From positions 1 through 52,122 of the forward strand of contig JAJYRE010000007.1 of NCBI GenBank assembly GCA_021794235.1: 52,122 nt of DNA, given 5' to 3'. Positions 27,145 to 36,335 of this stretch are shown one piece after another. A program made the translations under genes and the position numbers. The notes beneath the pieces were generated by a model, which worked only from the letters and a program-made list of their open reading frames with translations, was not told where the DNA came from and did no database searches. The DNA comes from Nanobdellota archaeon. Its GTDB lineage: Archaea > Nanobdellota > Nanobdellia > Parvarchaeales > Parvarchaeaceae. How positions within the stretch are numbered: position 1 is the stretch's first letter; every line of letters begins with the position of its first letter.

Positions 27145-29328
27145 TTACTCGAGAGGCATTCCCTTTCTCTCTCTTATCTGCTTCAATACAACGGCGTATA
27201 TGTCCCTAGGAAGCCTTCTGTAGGTCTCACCGGCGAGCGACCACGATCCCCTGCCCTCTGTGCCGGAACGCAGCTCGTTCGTGAAGTTGAAAGTGGCGGC
27301 TACCGGAAGCTCTGCGGTTATGATCGCCTTTGTCTCCTCGTCCTTTACGTTGTCGATTATGCCCCTCTTTGACTGGACCAGGGCGCTTATGTTGCTCAGG
27401 AATGCCATAGGAAGGTCTATCCTTATGATCTGTATAGGCTCCAGAAGAACCGGCGATGCACCCATTACTGCGTCCTTTACAGCGTCCCTTACCGCGGGTA
27501 TAACCTGTGCGGGGCCCCTGTGTATCGCGTCCTCGTGCAGGACCATGTCCGTAAGTACAATCTTTACCCCGCGGACCTCCTCCTTTGCCTGAGGGCCTGT
27601 CTTCATCACTTCGTTGAACGACTCTATGCACATCTCCAGTACCTCGCCTATGTGCAGGATACCCTTTGTGCCGTCGACAAGCATGTTGTCACCGTAAATG
27701 GCCGCTATCCTCTTTACTTCGTCCCTGTCCATTCCCGCTTCTATGAATTTGCTGATGGTGTCAGGAGTGAGCGTCTTTATCGTGCCTGTAGGAACCCCTT
27801 CATCGTTTATCACGTTTATGACTTCTGAAGAAAGCTGTTCAGCGTACAGATAGAATCTGTTGTGTTTGTTTGGAGACTTTCCTTCGACTATCTGTCCCCT
27901 TCCGGATATGCTTTCCTTGTAGACCACTATAGGCTGTGAACTGACTATGTCTATCCCGTATGTCCTTCTGAGCTTGTCCTCCACTATCTCCAAGTGCAGA
28001 GTACCCAATCCAGCGATAAGGTTCTCGCCCGTCTCGTGGTTGATGGATACCTTAAGCGTTATGTCGTAGATCTCAAGCTCTCTGAGTGCGTTGATAAGCT
28101 TTGGAAGATCCTTAGGATTCCTAGGTTCTATAGCCTTTACGACTACAGGCTGCAGTATGTGCTTTACAGGCTCGAAAGGAGTCACACCCTCTATGGACGT
28201 AAGAGTCTCACCGGCGATTATGTTCTTTAGTCCTGCAAGACCCATCTGGTTTCCTGCCGTAGCCTCCTCCACCTGGAACCTCTGCGGTCCTTTCCATATG
28301 TATATCTGCTGGACTTTGTTGACCTGCTTATTGTTTACAAGTATGACATCCTGTCCCTTGCTTATCTTACCCGAGAATATCCTACCGACTGCGATTTCAC
28401 CGGCCTGCGGATCTATCTCTATGTTCGTTATCGAAATCATCAGAGGAGCGTCCACTTTGCATTCTTTCAGTGATTTTCCCAAATCACTCTCGATGTCGCC
28501 GTGCCATATTATCGGAATCCTGTACTGCTGCGCCTCTACAGGGCTTGGAAGGTGCTCTATGACCATGTCCAGCAGTACCTTGTGTACAGGGCTCTTCTTT
28601 GCCAGCTCCTTTATCCTCTCCTTGTCGCCGGACATGTAAACGTCGTAGACATCCTTGAAGGAAAGACCAGTCTCCTTCATTCTCTTGAAGGAAAGGGCCC
28701 AGTTCTCCCTGGATGCACCGAAGGCTACGGTATTGTCCTGAACTGACACCTGCCATTTCTCCTTCAGCCCCTCCGGCGCAAGGTCGGCTATGAATGAGTT
28801 TATCTGTGTTATAAGCTTGATAAGGTGCTTCTGCATCTCCTCCGGAGTGTATCTCATCTCCATGATAAGCCTGTCTATCTTGTTGATGTAAAGAATAGGC
28901 TTCACCTTGTCCCTTAGAGCCTGCTTAAGGACCATTTCGGTCTGTGGCATTACTCCCTCTACTGAGTCCATTACGACTATTGCGCCGTCTATCGCCCTGA
29001 CCGCACGCGTTACGTGGCCGCCGAAGTCTACGTGTCCCGGCGTATCGATAAGATTGATAAGGTATTCGTCCCCCTCTGATCTCTCGTAAACCATGTTTAC
29101 GTTCGATGACTTTACCGTCATCTGCCTCTCCTGCTCAACTTTTTCAGAATCAAGATACAGCTGTTTACCCGCCTTTTCCTCGGAAAGCATACCGCACCCG
29201 GCAAGAAGCGTGTCGCATGTAGTCGTCTTACCGTGGTCTACGTGTGCGATGACCCCCATGTTCCTTATCCTGCTCTGCTGAGTCATCAGCCTTACAACTT
29301 TATCTGTTAACGATTCTTTTTCCGGCAT
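27145..29328 (-). CDS. fusA: Elongation factor 2 (EF-2)
   Basis: GVIAHVDHGKTTTCDTLL, DTPGHVDFGGHVTRA, YINKIDRL; diphthamide loop LHEDAIHRGPAQVIPA. Confidence 0.98.
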   Translation of the reverse strand: MPEKESLTDKVVRLMTQQSRIRNMGVIAHVDHGKTTTCDTLLAGCGMLSEEKAGKQLYLDSEKVEQERQMTVKSSNVNMVYERSEGDEYLINLIDTPGHVDFGGHVTRAVRAIDGAIVVMDSVEGVMPQTEMVLKQALRDKVKPILYINKIDRLIMEMRYTPEEMQKHLIKLITQINSFIADLAPEGLKEKWQVSVQDNTVAFGASRENWALSFKRMKETGLSFKDVYDVYMSGDKERIKELAKKSPVHKVLLDMVIEHLPSPVEAQQYRIPIIWHGDIESDLGKSLKECKVDAPLMISITNIEIDPQAGEIAVGRIFSGKISKGQDVILVNNKQVNKVQQIYIWKGPQRFQVEEATAGNQMGLAGLKNIIAGETLTSIEGVTPFEPVKHILQPVVVKAIEPRNPKDLPKLINALRELEIYDITLKVSINHETGENLIAGLGTLHLEIVEDKLRRTYGIDIVSSQPIVVYKESISGRGQIVEGKSPNKHNRFYLYAEQLSSEVINVINDEGVPTGTIKTLTPDTISKFIEAGMDRDEVKRIAAIYGDNMLVDGTKGILHIGEVLEMCIESFNEVMKTGPQAKEEVRGVKIVLTDMVLHEDAIHRGPAQVIPAVRDAVKDAVMGASPVLLEPIQIIRIDLPMAFLSNISALVQSKRGIIDNVKDEETKAIITAELPVAATFNFTNELRSGTEGRGSWSLAGETYRRLPRDIYAVVLKQIRERKGMPLE

Positions 29329-29405
29329 AAAATAGACTTTTAACCTCTATTGTTATTTTTAGAGTTTACAGTTTATACTATTTATATCTTACCTAATAAG
29401 CCTTA

Positions 29406-29942
29406 TCAATCTGTAATGTGGTAGGTGAAGGTTATCTCCTGTGGGTAGGTAGTGCTTATCCTGCCGTCTTTATGCACGAATTTCTTGAAGGATGCCATCT
29501 TCTCAAGTCTCGAGTCCGGGGATATGTAAAACTCTATTATCTTTGAACCGGATGGCAGGTTGGGATATTTTCCCTCTATTTCCCCGAACTCCAGTTCGTA
29601 CCTGTTCTCGGAGGTTTTTCTTATCCTGTCCTTGTACTTCCTGTAGATGTATCTGGGGTCGCTCTCCAATATCGCACCGTACACCCCGTATCTGTCCTTA
29701 ACGGCGTTTTCCGTCCTGTCAAATTCATCGCCGTCCGGCTTTCTGAACTCCGTGACTTTTTTGATGCTCATGTTCTTTCCGAAACTGAACTCGGTCCTCC
29801 CGATGGCGCCGTAGAGCGTGAATGTCCTGCTTGTAATACGGACCCTGTAAAGAACATTTTCGATGTCACTCCTGGCCATCCTGGCCTCCCCTGTGACTTT
29901 GAATGATTTGAGGTCGGATATTATCTCGCCGAGGCTCTTCAT
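29406..29942 (-). CDS. Hypothetical protein
   Basis: Long ORF with chromosomal-like codon use, TATA-like context upstream; no family recognised. Confidence 0.6.
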   Translation of the reverse strand: MKSLGEIISDLKSFKVTGEARMARSDIENVLYRVRITSRTFTLYGAIGRTEFSFGKNMSIKKVTEFRKPDGDEFDRTENAVKDRYGVYGAILESDPRYIYRKYKDRIRKTSENRYELEFGEIEGKYPNLPSGSKIIEFYISPDSRLEKMASFKKFVHKDGRISTTYPQEITFTYHITD

Positions 29943-29994
29943 AAGAATAACTGCAGTGCGTGATTATAAGATTTTTGTTTTGCGGCGTTTTCAT

Positions 29995-30079
29995 TGCAGA
30001 GAGAGGGATTTGAACCCTCGAAGGCCTAAGCCACTAGCCCCTGAAGCTAGCACGTTTGACCGGGCTTCGCTATCTCTGC
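29995..30079 (-). tRNA. tRNA-Leu(CAG)
   Basis: Reverse complement GCAGAGATAGCGAAGCCCGGTCAAACGTG-CTAGC-TTCAGGG-GCTAG-variable arm-GAGGGTTCAAATCCCTCTCTCTGCA. Confidence 0.92.
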
Positions 30080-30134
30080 GCATTATGTCAGTGACGCAAT
30101 CAGTATTTAAGTATCGGTACATATAAAAGAATAT

Positions 30135-30503
30135 ATGGGTAAGTACCTTTTTCTCATACTTACAAATCCGGACCGAGACGAAGAGAGCGCCTTCAGGGTG
30201 TTCAACTCACTGAGCAATGCACTCGAATTCAAGAACAACGGACACACCGTCGCCCTCTGGTTCGCAAGTTTCGGCCTTCAGTCTTTTCTTACAAACAACG
30301 AGGAGATCAGGAGTCTGATGTCCAAGCTGAAGGATGAATTGAGAATACCCTATTCCGTCTGCGGTTACTGCGCCGACAAGCTGAATCTTGGCGGTGCACT
30401 CTCCGCTCTGCAGCTGGAGACATCGTGTTTTGTCGGAGGGCATGATGACTTCAAGGGAGTGAGCGGTTACGCGTCGCAGGGATACGAAATACTCATATAC
30501 TGA
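30135..30503 (+). CDS. DsrE-family protein
   Basis: KYLFLILTNPDRDEESAFRVFNSLSNALEFKNNGHTVALWFASFG...VCGYCADKLNL. Confidence 0.75.
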   Translation: MGKYLFLILTNPDRDEESAFRVFNSLSNALEFKNNGHTVALWFASFGLQSFLTNNEEIRSLMSKLKDELRIPYSVCGYCADKLNLGGALSALQLETSCFVGGHDDFKGVSGYASQGYEILIY

Positions 30504-30596
30504 CCGGAAATTTCCCGGATTTATTTTTTGAAGGCGTAGTTTTCACCGTAACAAAAAATGAAAAATTATTTATAGTATCAGTGTAAAATTATTAAC

Positions 30597-30650
30597 ATGG
30601 CAAAGAAAGCGTCTAAGAAAAAGACGACAAAATCAAAGAAGAGGAAATAA
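30597..30650 (+). CDS. Lysine-rich 17-aa micro-ORF (MAKKASKKKTTKSKKRK)
   Basis: ATG...TAA directly read; TATA-like ATTATTTATAG about 30 nt upstream; strand-specific T-tract downstream. Below the length cut of the ORF track. Confidence 0.45.
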   Translation: MAKKASKKKTTKSKKRK

Positions 30651-30652
30651 AC

Positions 30653-30703
30653 TTATTAGACTTATAATCTAATAACTTCAAAAATTCAACCGTTAAAACG
30701 GTT
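30653..30703 (+). repeat. Two inverted repeats downstream of the micro-ORF
   Basis: TTATTAGA-N7-TCTAATAA (30653-30675) and AACCGTT-AA-AACGGTT (30688-30703). Confidence 0.75.
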
Positions 30704-30733
30704 AATTATTTCCGCTTCAAACAAGGAACAAGT

Positions 30734-30765
30734 TTTCTTTTTTTATTTTTTTTATTTATTTCTCA
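30734..30765 (+). terminator. Poly-T tract (plus-strand U-tract)
   Basis: ttttctttttttattttttttatttattt on the plus strand only. Confidence 0.55.
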
Positions 30766-30774
30766 GAATTATTT

Positions 30775-32658
30775 CTAGATTCTCTCTATAGGAGTAAGCC
30801 CGAGCATCTCCATCCCGCTCCCGAGTACGTCGCGCACGGACCTCACCAGCTCTACCCTGAAGTCTCTTTTGTCTTCCTCCGCGTTCAGGACATGGACGCT
30901 CTCGTAAAACGAGTTGAACTCGAAGCACAGAGTCGATATGTAGGTCGAAAGAGTTGCTATGTCGAGGTTCTTCGTGGCGTCAAATATGACGGATGGGAAC
31001 TTTGTCAGAAGCTTTATCATCCTTTTCTCCTTGGCTTCCAGTTCGGTAGTCTTGACGGGCTTCCTGCCGTTCTGCATCGCCTTGCTGAGTATGCTCGAAG
31101 CCCTTGCGTACGTATAAAGTATATAGACTGCGTTCTTTTCCTGGAGCTTCAGAGCCTCGTCTATGTCAAAAACCGTCATTCTTTTAGGATCGGTTTTCAC
31201 AAGCTCGTATCTGAAGGTGGATATCGTTATTCCCTCCGCTATCCTCTTGCACTCGTCGTCGCTTATCTTGTCGTTTCTGCTCCTGGTCTCGGCGTAAACC
31301 TTCTCGTACAGCTGGTCCAGGAAGCTGTCCGTGTTTATCAGTATCCCCTTTCTCCCGCTCATGTTGAAGACCCGAGCACCCTCCTCCACATCTATGCCGA
31401 ACTTCTTTGCGGTCTCCGCCGACAGTGCTACGACTTCGTACAGATAGGGTATGTAGTCGACGGGTTTGCCTCCGGCTATCTTCTTTATCGCCCCAGAGAC
31501 CACTTCCTGCTCGTAGCTCTGCCTGACATCCATTATGTTTATCGAGGTTTTCACATCATTGAACTGCGGGTGGATTATGTCAACCTTGTCTTCCGTGGTT
31601 TCCCATAATATCTGTCCGTTCCTTTGGGTCTGCAGCCTCTTGTACCTGAAATCGGTGTTTAGGAGGCCGTGCTTCCACATCGCGTATGCTATATCCTTTC
31701 CCGCGTACACTACCGTGCCGTCGGACCTTACCAGTATCTTCTCCTGGCCCGCTAATTTATGTCCTTCCGGTATAAACACCCAGCATCCGGCCTTTTCTCC
31801 CGAATCTTTGAGTTCTACAATCTTCATGTCCTTCAGCTGCTTGAAGGCGGTATCCCAGAATTTATAGGAAAGTATGTGGGACTCGTGGTTGAACAGGTCA
31901 TAGTATATCCCCAGCCTGTCGAATGTCTGCATCTGGGCATTTATCACCTTCGAGACGAGTTTCTTAGCGTATTCGGCTATCTCATCCGAGCCTTCCTCTA
32001 TGCTCTTAAGCACCTGCCTTCTTTTCTCCATAAGAGAGGGGTTCTTCTCGTACTCTTCAGTCGTTTTTACGTATACCTCATTGCCAAGATAGATGTCCAG
32101 CTTGACACCCTCCTTTTCTTCAGGGAGGTTAAGAAATTTTATACCGACTATGTCGTCAGCCACCTGTGCGCCCGTGTCGTCTATGTAGTTCGCCACTATC
32201 GTCTTGTAATTCACAAATCTCAGCAGTCTCCCGAGGGAGTCTCCTATGCACGCGTTCTTTGCGTGGCCTATGTGCAGAGCCTTGTTAGGATTCACGGATG
32301 TATGCTCCAAAAATACCCTGGCGCCGTTTCCTATGTTTATCTTTCCGTACGATTCGTTTATTGCACCGAACAGGCCCGTGGATATCCCGCCGTAGTCATA
32401 AAATATGTTCACGTACGGGCCGAAGACGTCTACCTTCTTCACGAACCAGAGACCATCGAGCTTTTCCTTTATGTACTCCGAGGCCTCCTCGGGGTTCTTG
32501 CCGAGTTTCTTCGAGAGTATGAACGAAGCCAGGGCTATGTCCCCGAGATCCTCCCTGGGCGGTTCCTTTACGGATTTTATAATTTCATCCGGAGATAGGG
32601 AAAGTCTGCTCCCGAGTTCGTCGAGTATTGACAGTTCACCGAAATTTAAATCAGCCAT
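30775..32658 (-). CDS. argS: Arginyl-tRNA synthetase
   Basis: VNPNKALHIGHAKNACIGDSLGRLLRF (HIGH), NYIDDTGAQVADDIVG, C-terminal YARASSILSKA. Start set at ATG 32658 (MADLNF). Confidence 0.96.
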   Translation of the reverse strand: MADLNFGELSILDELGSRLSLSPDEIIKSVKEPPREDLGDIALASFILSKKLGKNPEEASEYIKEKLDGLWFVKKVDVFGPYVNIFYDYGGISTGLFGAINESYGKINIGNGARVFLEHTSVNPNKALHIGHAKNACIGDSLGRLLRFVNYKTIVANYIDDTGAQVADDIVGIKFLNLPEEKEGVKLDIYLGNEVYVKTTEEYEKNPSLMEKRRQVLKSIEEGSDEIAEYAKKLVSKVINAQMQTFDRLGIYYDLFNHESHILSYKFWDTAFKQLKDMKIVELKDSGEKAGCWVFIPEGHKLAGQEKILVRSDGTVVYAGKDIAYAMWKHGLLNTDFRYKRLQTQRNGQILWETTEDKVDIIHPQFNDVKTSINIMDVRQSYEQEVVSGAIKKIAGGKPVDYIPYLYEVVALSAETAKKFGIDVEEGARVFNMSGRKGILINTDSFLDQLYEKVYAETRSRNDKISDDECKRIAEGITISTFRYELVKTDPKRMTVFDIDEALKLQEKNAVYILYTYARASSILSKAMQNGRKPVKTTELEAKEKRMIKLLTKFPSVIFDATKNLDIATLSTYISTLCFEFNSFYESVHVLNAEEDKRDFRVELVRSVRDVLGSGMEMLGLTPIERI

Positions 32659-32699
32659 ACCTTTACGATGCAAAATTTAAATTAATACTCTTCAGGCAC

Positions 32700-33296
32700 T
32701 CATCCCTGGAGAGGCCCATAGTGCTGCTTTTCTGCTTCCACAGGCTCTCTGAAAGCTGCGATCCCCGTTACAACGCTCGATGCGGCGAGGAAAAGCATGG
32801 CTGCCGGCAACGCGTAGGCGGATAGGATCCCAAGAAACACAGATGAATCAACGACTATTATGCTGGCTATAGACAATGCTATGCTTCTGTCGATTTTCTT
32901 TTTCGGGCTATACCTGAAAAGTATCTCCAGCGCTGTGTAAACGCTCCAGAGGGCTGCGATAACCGCCAGTGTTAACGTACCCGCATAGTCCTGCAGCGGC
33001 AGAAGGATCATCTGCGATGAGGCGAAGTACAGGAAATAAATCACCGCGATCAACCCCAGCAGGAGTACGAACAGCCATGTGTACCTGTGCAGGAGGTTTT
33101 TGGAGCGCAGCCCAAGGCGCCTCCAGTTCTGCGTTCTGATCACCAGCGAGAAAATAAACAGGACCAGTATGAATGAAAAATTACCGAGGGAAATTCTTGT
33201 CGATATTATTATCTCGAGGAAAAGGACTGCTACCATCAACTCCGTCAAAGCAGAGATGAAGAATCCCAAAGAGCCGGCGAGTTTAGCTGTTTCCAT
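32700..33296 (-). CDS. Multi-pass membrane protein, unknown function
   Basis: Several hydrophobic helices; overlaps start region with the PH-domain gene, suggesting co-transcription. Confidence 0.6.
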   Translation of the reverse strand: METAKLAGSLGFFISALTELMVAVLFLEIIISTRISLGNFSFILVLFIFSLVIRTQNWRRLGLRSKNLLHRYTWLFVLLLGLIAVIYFLYFASSQMILLPLQDYAGTLTLAVIAALWSVYTALEILFRYSPKKKIDRSIALSIASIIVVDSSVFLGILSAYALPAAMLFLAASSVVTGIAAFREPVEAEKQHYGPLQG

Positions 33297-33846
33297 TTTT
33301 CATCTGGTAGGACTGCTTGTTAATGAGTTTTAGCACGTCCGCCTGGAACCTGTAGGGTTCCCTGAGTCCGTTCAGCACGGCCGTGGACCTGCTTGGGTCG
33401 TCCTGCCTTATCACAACCCTGCCGAGTTTGAGCATCCTGTCTATTATACCTATCTCCACCGACACGTCGCCTATCTTGTTCGGAAGGATTATATCCGTGG
33501 TCTTACGTATTGCACCGCTTCTTATTATAACCCTGAAGTTTGTGACGGCGTATTCCTTGAAATAGGTCTTGAATTCCGCGTGTATCAGGTACAGGAACCC
33601 TATTATCTCCATAGTTGTAGATATGACGGGAAGATTGAAGAAGAATCCGTTCATCGATAAGCCCAGGTAGGACAGAACTCTGGTGAAAGAGTAGTTGTAT
33701 TCCGGCGCGATTATTGAAATAATCCCAAAAACAACCATAGAACCTATAAGCAGGATTATCCCTATCCAGAACGATCTGTCACCCAGGACTGAAAGCTTCG
33801 TGGAATTCACCATCTTCTCATCCTGCAAAAGAACCCCTTTTAGCAT
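33283..33846 (-). CDS. Bacterial PH (bPH2/YdbS-like)-domain membrane protein
   Basis: Two TMs followed by YAVTNFRVIIRSGAIRKTTDIILPNKIGDVSVEIGIIDRML. Confidence 0.75.
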   Translation of the reverse strand: MLKGVLLQDEKMVNSTKLSVLGDRSFWIGIILLIGSMVVFGIISIIAPEYNYSFTRVLSYLGLSMNGFFFNLPVISTTMEIIGFLYLIHAEFKTYFKEYAVTNFRVIIRSGAIRKTTDIILPNKIGDVSVEIGIIDRMLKLGRVVIRQDDPSRSTAVLNGLREPYRFQADVLKLINKQSYQMKNGNS

Positions 33847-33906
33847 AGTTATTATGCTTTCTCCCTGATAATAAATATTTTAATTCTCAAAGTTACAGAA
33901 TAATGG

Positions 33907-34590
33907 ATGAAATTAGCCGCATTATTCACGGGAGGAAAGGATTCTACCTATTCGATATACAAGGCATCAAAGGAGAACGAGGTGGTCTGCCTTATGAACG
34001 TCATCTCAGCCAACACGGATTCCTATATGTTCCATACAGTGGGTTCAGTGCTTGTAGACATGCAGGCGGAAGCCATGGGCATGCCTCTGGAAAGGTTCTA
34101 CACGAAGGGCGAAAAGGAGAAGGAATTAGACGATCTAAAGGAATTCATATCCAGGATAAAGGAGAAGTACGGGGTAGAAGGGGTTGTAAGCGGTGCTATA
34201 GCCAGCGAATACCAGCTTTCGAGGATAGGAAACATACTTAAGGAACTCGGACTCGTATCCATAACTCCCCTGTGGCACACAGATGTAGAGGAATATATGC
34301 ACAGTCTGGTCTCGGACGGGTTCAAGGCCGCGATAATATCGGTGTCCGCTGAAGGCCTAGATTCTTCCTGGCTAGGAAAGGAGATAAACGAGGAGACCCT
34401 GCGGGAACTGATAACCCTGAGCAGGAAATACAGATTTCATCTCGGGTTTGAGGGCGGAGAGGCCGAAACTACGATGCTGGACGGACCGATATTCAAGAAA
34501 AGGATAGTGATAAAGGAGTACAAAGTAATCGACGAAGGCCAGAAGCACTATATGGATATAACAAAAGCAGAGCTGGAAGACAAGGTATAA
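33907..34590 (+). CDS. Diphthine--ammonia ligase (Dph6/DUF71, PP-loop ATPase)
   Basis: LAALFTGGKDSTYSIYKA (PP-loop), GVVSGAIASEYQLSRIGNILKELGL, PLWHTD, EGGEAETTMLDGPIF. Confidence 0.93.
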   Translation: MKLAALFTGGKDSTYSIYKASKENEVVCLMNVISANTDSYMFHTVGSVLVDMQAEAMGMPLERFYTKGEKEKELDDLKEFISRIKEKYGVEGVVSGAIASEYQLSRIGNILKELGLVSITPLWHTDVEEYMHSLVSDGFKAAIISVSAEGLDSSWLGKEINEETLRELITLSRKYRFHLGFEGGEAETTMLDGPIFKKRIVIKEYKVIDEGQKHYMDITKAELEDKV

Positions 34591-35175
34591 TCAGATCTTC
34601 AGGCAGCCGATCTTCTTCATCATATCCCCCACCTTGCCGACGATGGACTTGTCGTTGTTGATGTGGTTTGTAAGCTTGAAATCGGACATCTTAGCCGTCA
34701 GCTTAAGGTTGAATATCTTCTCTTCCCTCCTGTCGTGCTTCACGAATTCGCAGAACGATGCCGGCATGTCGATCCTTTTCCTCTCAGTTGTTCTGCTGTA
34801 TCTTATCCTCCTTGGCGCCCATATGTATATGTTGTAGAATTCGAAGTCTTTCAGCCCCCTGTAGAATCTTATGTCTCTAGGGAACCTTATTCCGGGGACT
34901 ACAAACCTTTTCTTTCCGGTTTCAACCATCCTTTCATAGCAGAGCTGCATTATGTAATCCGGTCCGTGCTCCTTCCTCCAACGGTTCTGTATGTCCTGCT
35001 GCTCTTCCCGCGTTATCTTCGTGAGCCCCTCTTTTTTCATCTTCTCCCTTATTATATCACCTGGAGAGATCTTGTAGAAACCGTACTCTTTGATGAGTAT
35101 GTCGGCGACGTAGTCCTTTCCTCCTCCGGGCAGGGCGGTCAGGCCTATTATGATTTTTTTAGACTCGCTGCGCAT
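34591..35175 (-). CDS. P-loop nucleotide/dephospho-CoA kinase-like protein
   Basis: IGLTALPGGGKDYVADILIKEYGFYKISPGDIIRE; PGIRFPRDIRF. Confidence 0.7.
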   Translation of the reverse strand: MRSESKKIIIGLTALPGGGKDYVADILIKEYGFYKISPGDIIREKMKKEGLTKITREEQQDIQNRWRKEHGPDYIMQLCYERMVETGKKRFVVPGIRFPRDIRFYRGLKDFEFYNIYIWAPRRIRYSRTTERKRIDMPASFCEFVKHDRREEKIFNLKLTAKMSDFKLTNHINNDKSIVGKVGDMMKKIGCLKI

Positions 35176-35219
35176 GACAATCTATATTTGCACCGCAAGA
35201 ATAAATAACTGATTTCAGT

Positions 35220-35954
35220 TTATGCACAGCTTATACTGTTAAGAACCCTGCTGAATGCATCTCTGGTCGAGGATATCCCATTCTGTGACGCGGAGGCGCC
35301 CATTACGAAGCAGAATGTCTTGTTGACGTAACTCATGGCAAAAGTGCCACCCGTCAGCTTTACCTTGTTGTCAAATGTGAAGTTGCTTATATTGACTATC
35401 GTCCATTCAGTGCCTTTTATCGTCATAGTGGACTGGCTGAGATTGCTTATTCCAGAAGAATGTGTAAGGCTTGTGAACAGGGAGCTGTTTACAATGTTGC
35501 CGGGAGTTATGGCGGTAGTGTTCTTGTAGTCTACACTGCCTGCGAGTACGGCGTTCATGTTCTTGGTCATAGCGTTTATGACTCCGCTAAGGTTCGTCTT
35601 GTTAGTAAGGAGGTTTAATATCAATGAAGGCGCCTGGAGCAGCTGGCCTCCCATAAGGGATCCGGGTACAACCATGGACAGCGTGTAATTTGTGTTGTTT
35701 GTGAACGTCTGTGTGTTTACAAACTTCGATATTATGTCAGGGCTGAAGGACACCCAGTTTGCCGGGTAATTGAAACTTACTCCGCTGGATGAAAATGTCC
35801 TGTTGGAAGATGCGCTGCTGAAGTAAGATGTCACAGTGCTGGTTATAGCGCTGCCTAGCTGCGGAAGCAGGGCTTCGAATACCGTGAATCCAAGTGCAGG
35901 CAGGACTATGAAAAGTACAACCAACACTACTACTATCTTAGTTAAAATGTGCAT
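35220..35954 (-). CDS. Membrane-anchored secreted protein, PsbP-like lipoprotein-type fold possible
   Basis: MHILTKIVVVLVVLFIVLPALGFTVFEALL TM; FSSSGVSFNYPANWVSFSPD; start set at ATG 35954. Confidence 0.6.
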   Translation of the reverse strand: MHILTKIVVVLVVLFIVLPALGFTVFEALLPQLGSAITSTVTSYFSSASSNRTFSSSGVSFNYPANWVSFSPDIISKFVNTQTFTNNTNYTLSMVVPGSLMGGQLLQAPSLILNLLTNKTNLSGVINAMTKNMNAVLAGSVDYKNTTAITPGNIVNSSLFTSLTHSSGISNLSQSTMTIKGTEWTIVNISNFTFDNKVKLTGGTFAMSYVNKTFCFVMGASASQNGISSTRDAFSRVLNSISCA

Positions 35955-36062
35955 AGTTAGATATGATTTTGTGCATTTATAATTCTTATCAGGGGCCGAA
36001 AAAGTACTTATTTTTAACGTTTTCATACTATTATATCTCTGGGTCTTTAGACCGGTATTATA

Positions 36063-36335
36063 ATGGAAAAAAAGGAATTCGATGCGCTTCTGGAGAACTG
36101 CAGGCTGTCGCTGGATGAAAGCGAATACGAGAGGATAAAGGCCGACGTAGACGAGATAATAAAGTACTTTGATCAGATAGACAGCATAGGAACAGGTGAC
36201 TATAAGGAGGCCTTCCATCCCGTCGAAATACCCGGAGAATACAGGAATGACGATCCAAAGAAATTTGAGGATGTAAAGGGCATCTTAGAGAATACCAAGA
36301 CACACAGGCTGTTCGTGCTGGGTCCAAAGATATGA
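36063..36335 (+). CDS. gatC: Asp/Glu-tRNA amidotransferase subunit C
   Basis: Small protein directly upstream of gatA with ATGA overlap; central YFDQIDSI and C-terminal region match GatC layout. Confidence 0.82.
   Translation: MEKKEFDALLENCRLSLDESEYERIKADVDEIIKYFDQIDSIGTGDYKEAFHPVEIPGEYRNDDPKKFEDVKGILENTKTHRLFVLGPKI

Noticed and set aside
27227-28756. Multiple 80-182 aa ORFs overlapping EF-2 on both strands
   Set aside because: Shadow ORFs of fusA; no motifs, no promoters.
30892-32598. Long plus-strand ORFs (238 and 279 aa) antisense to argS
   Set aside because: Fully contained in the confidently assigned argS; compositions look like mirror translations of a GC-biased third-position gene.
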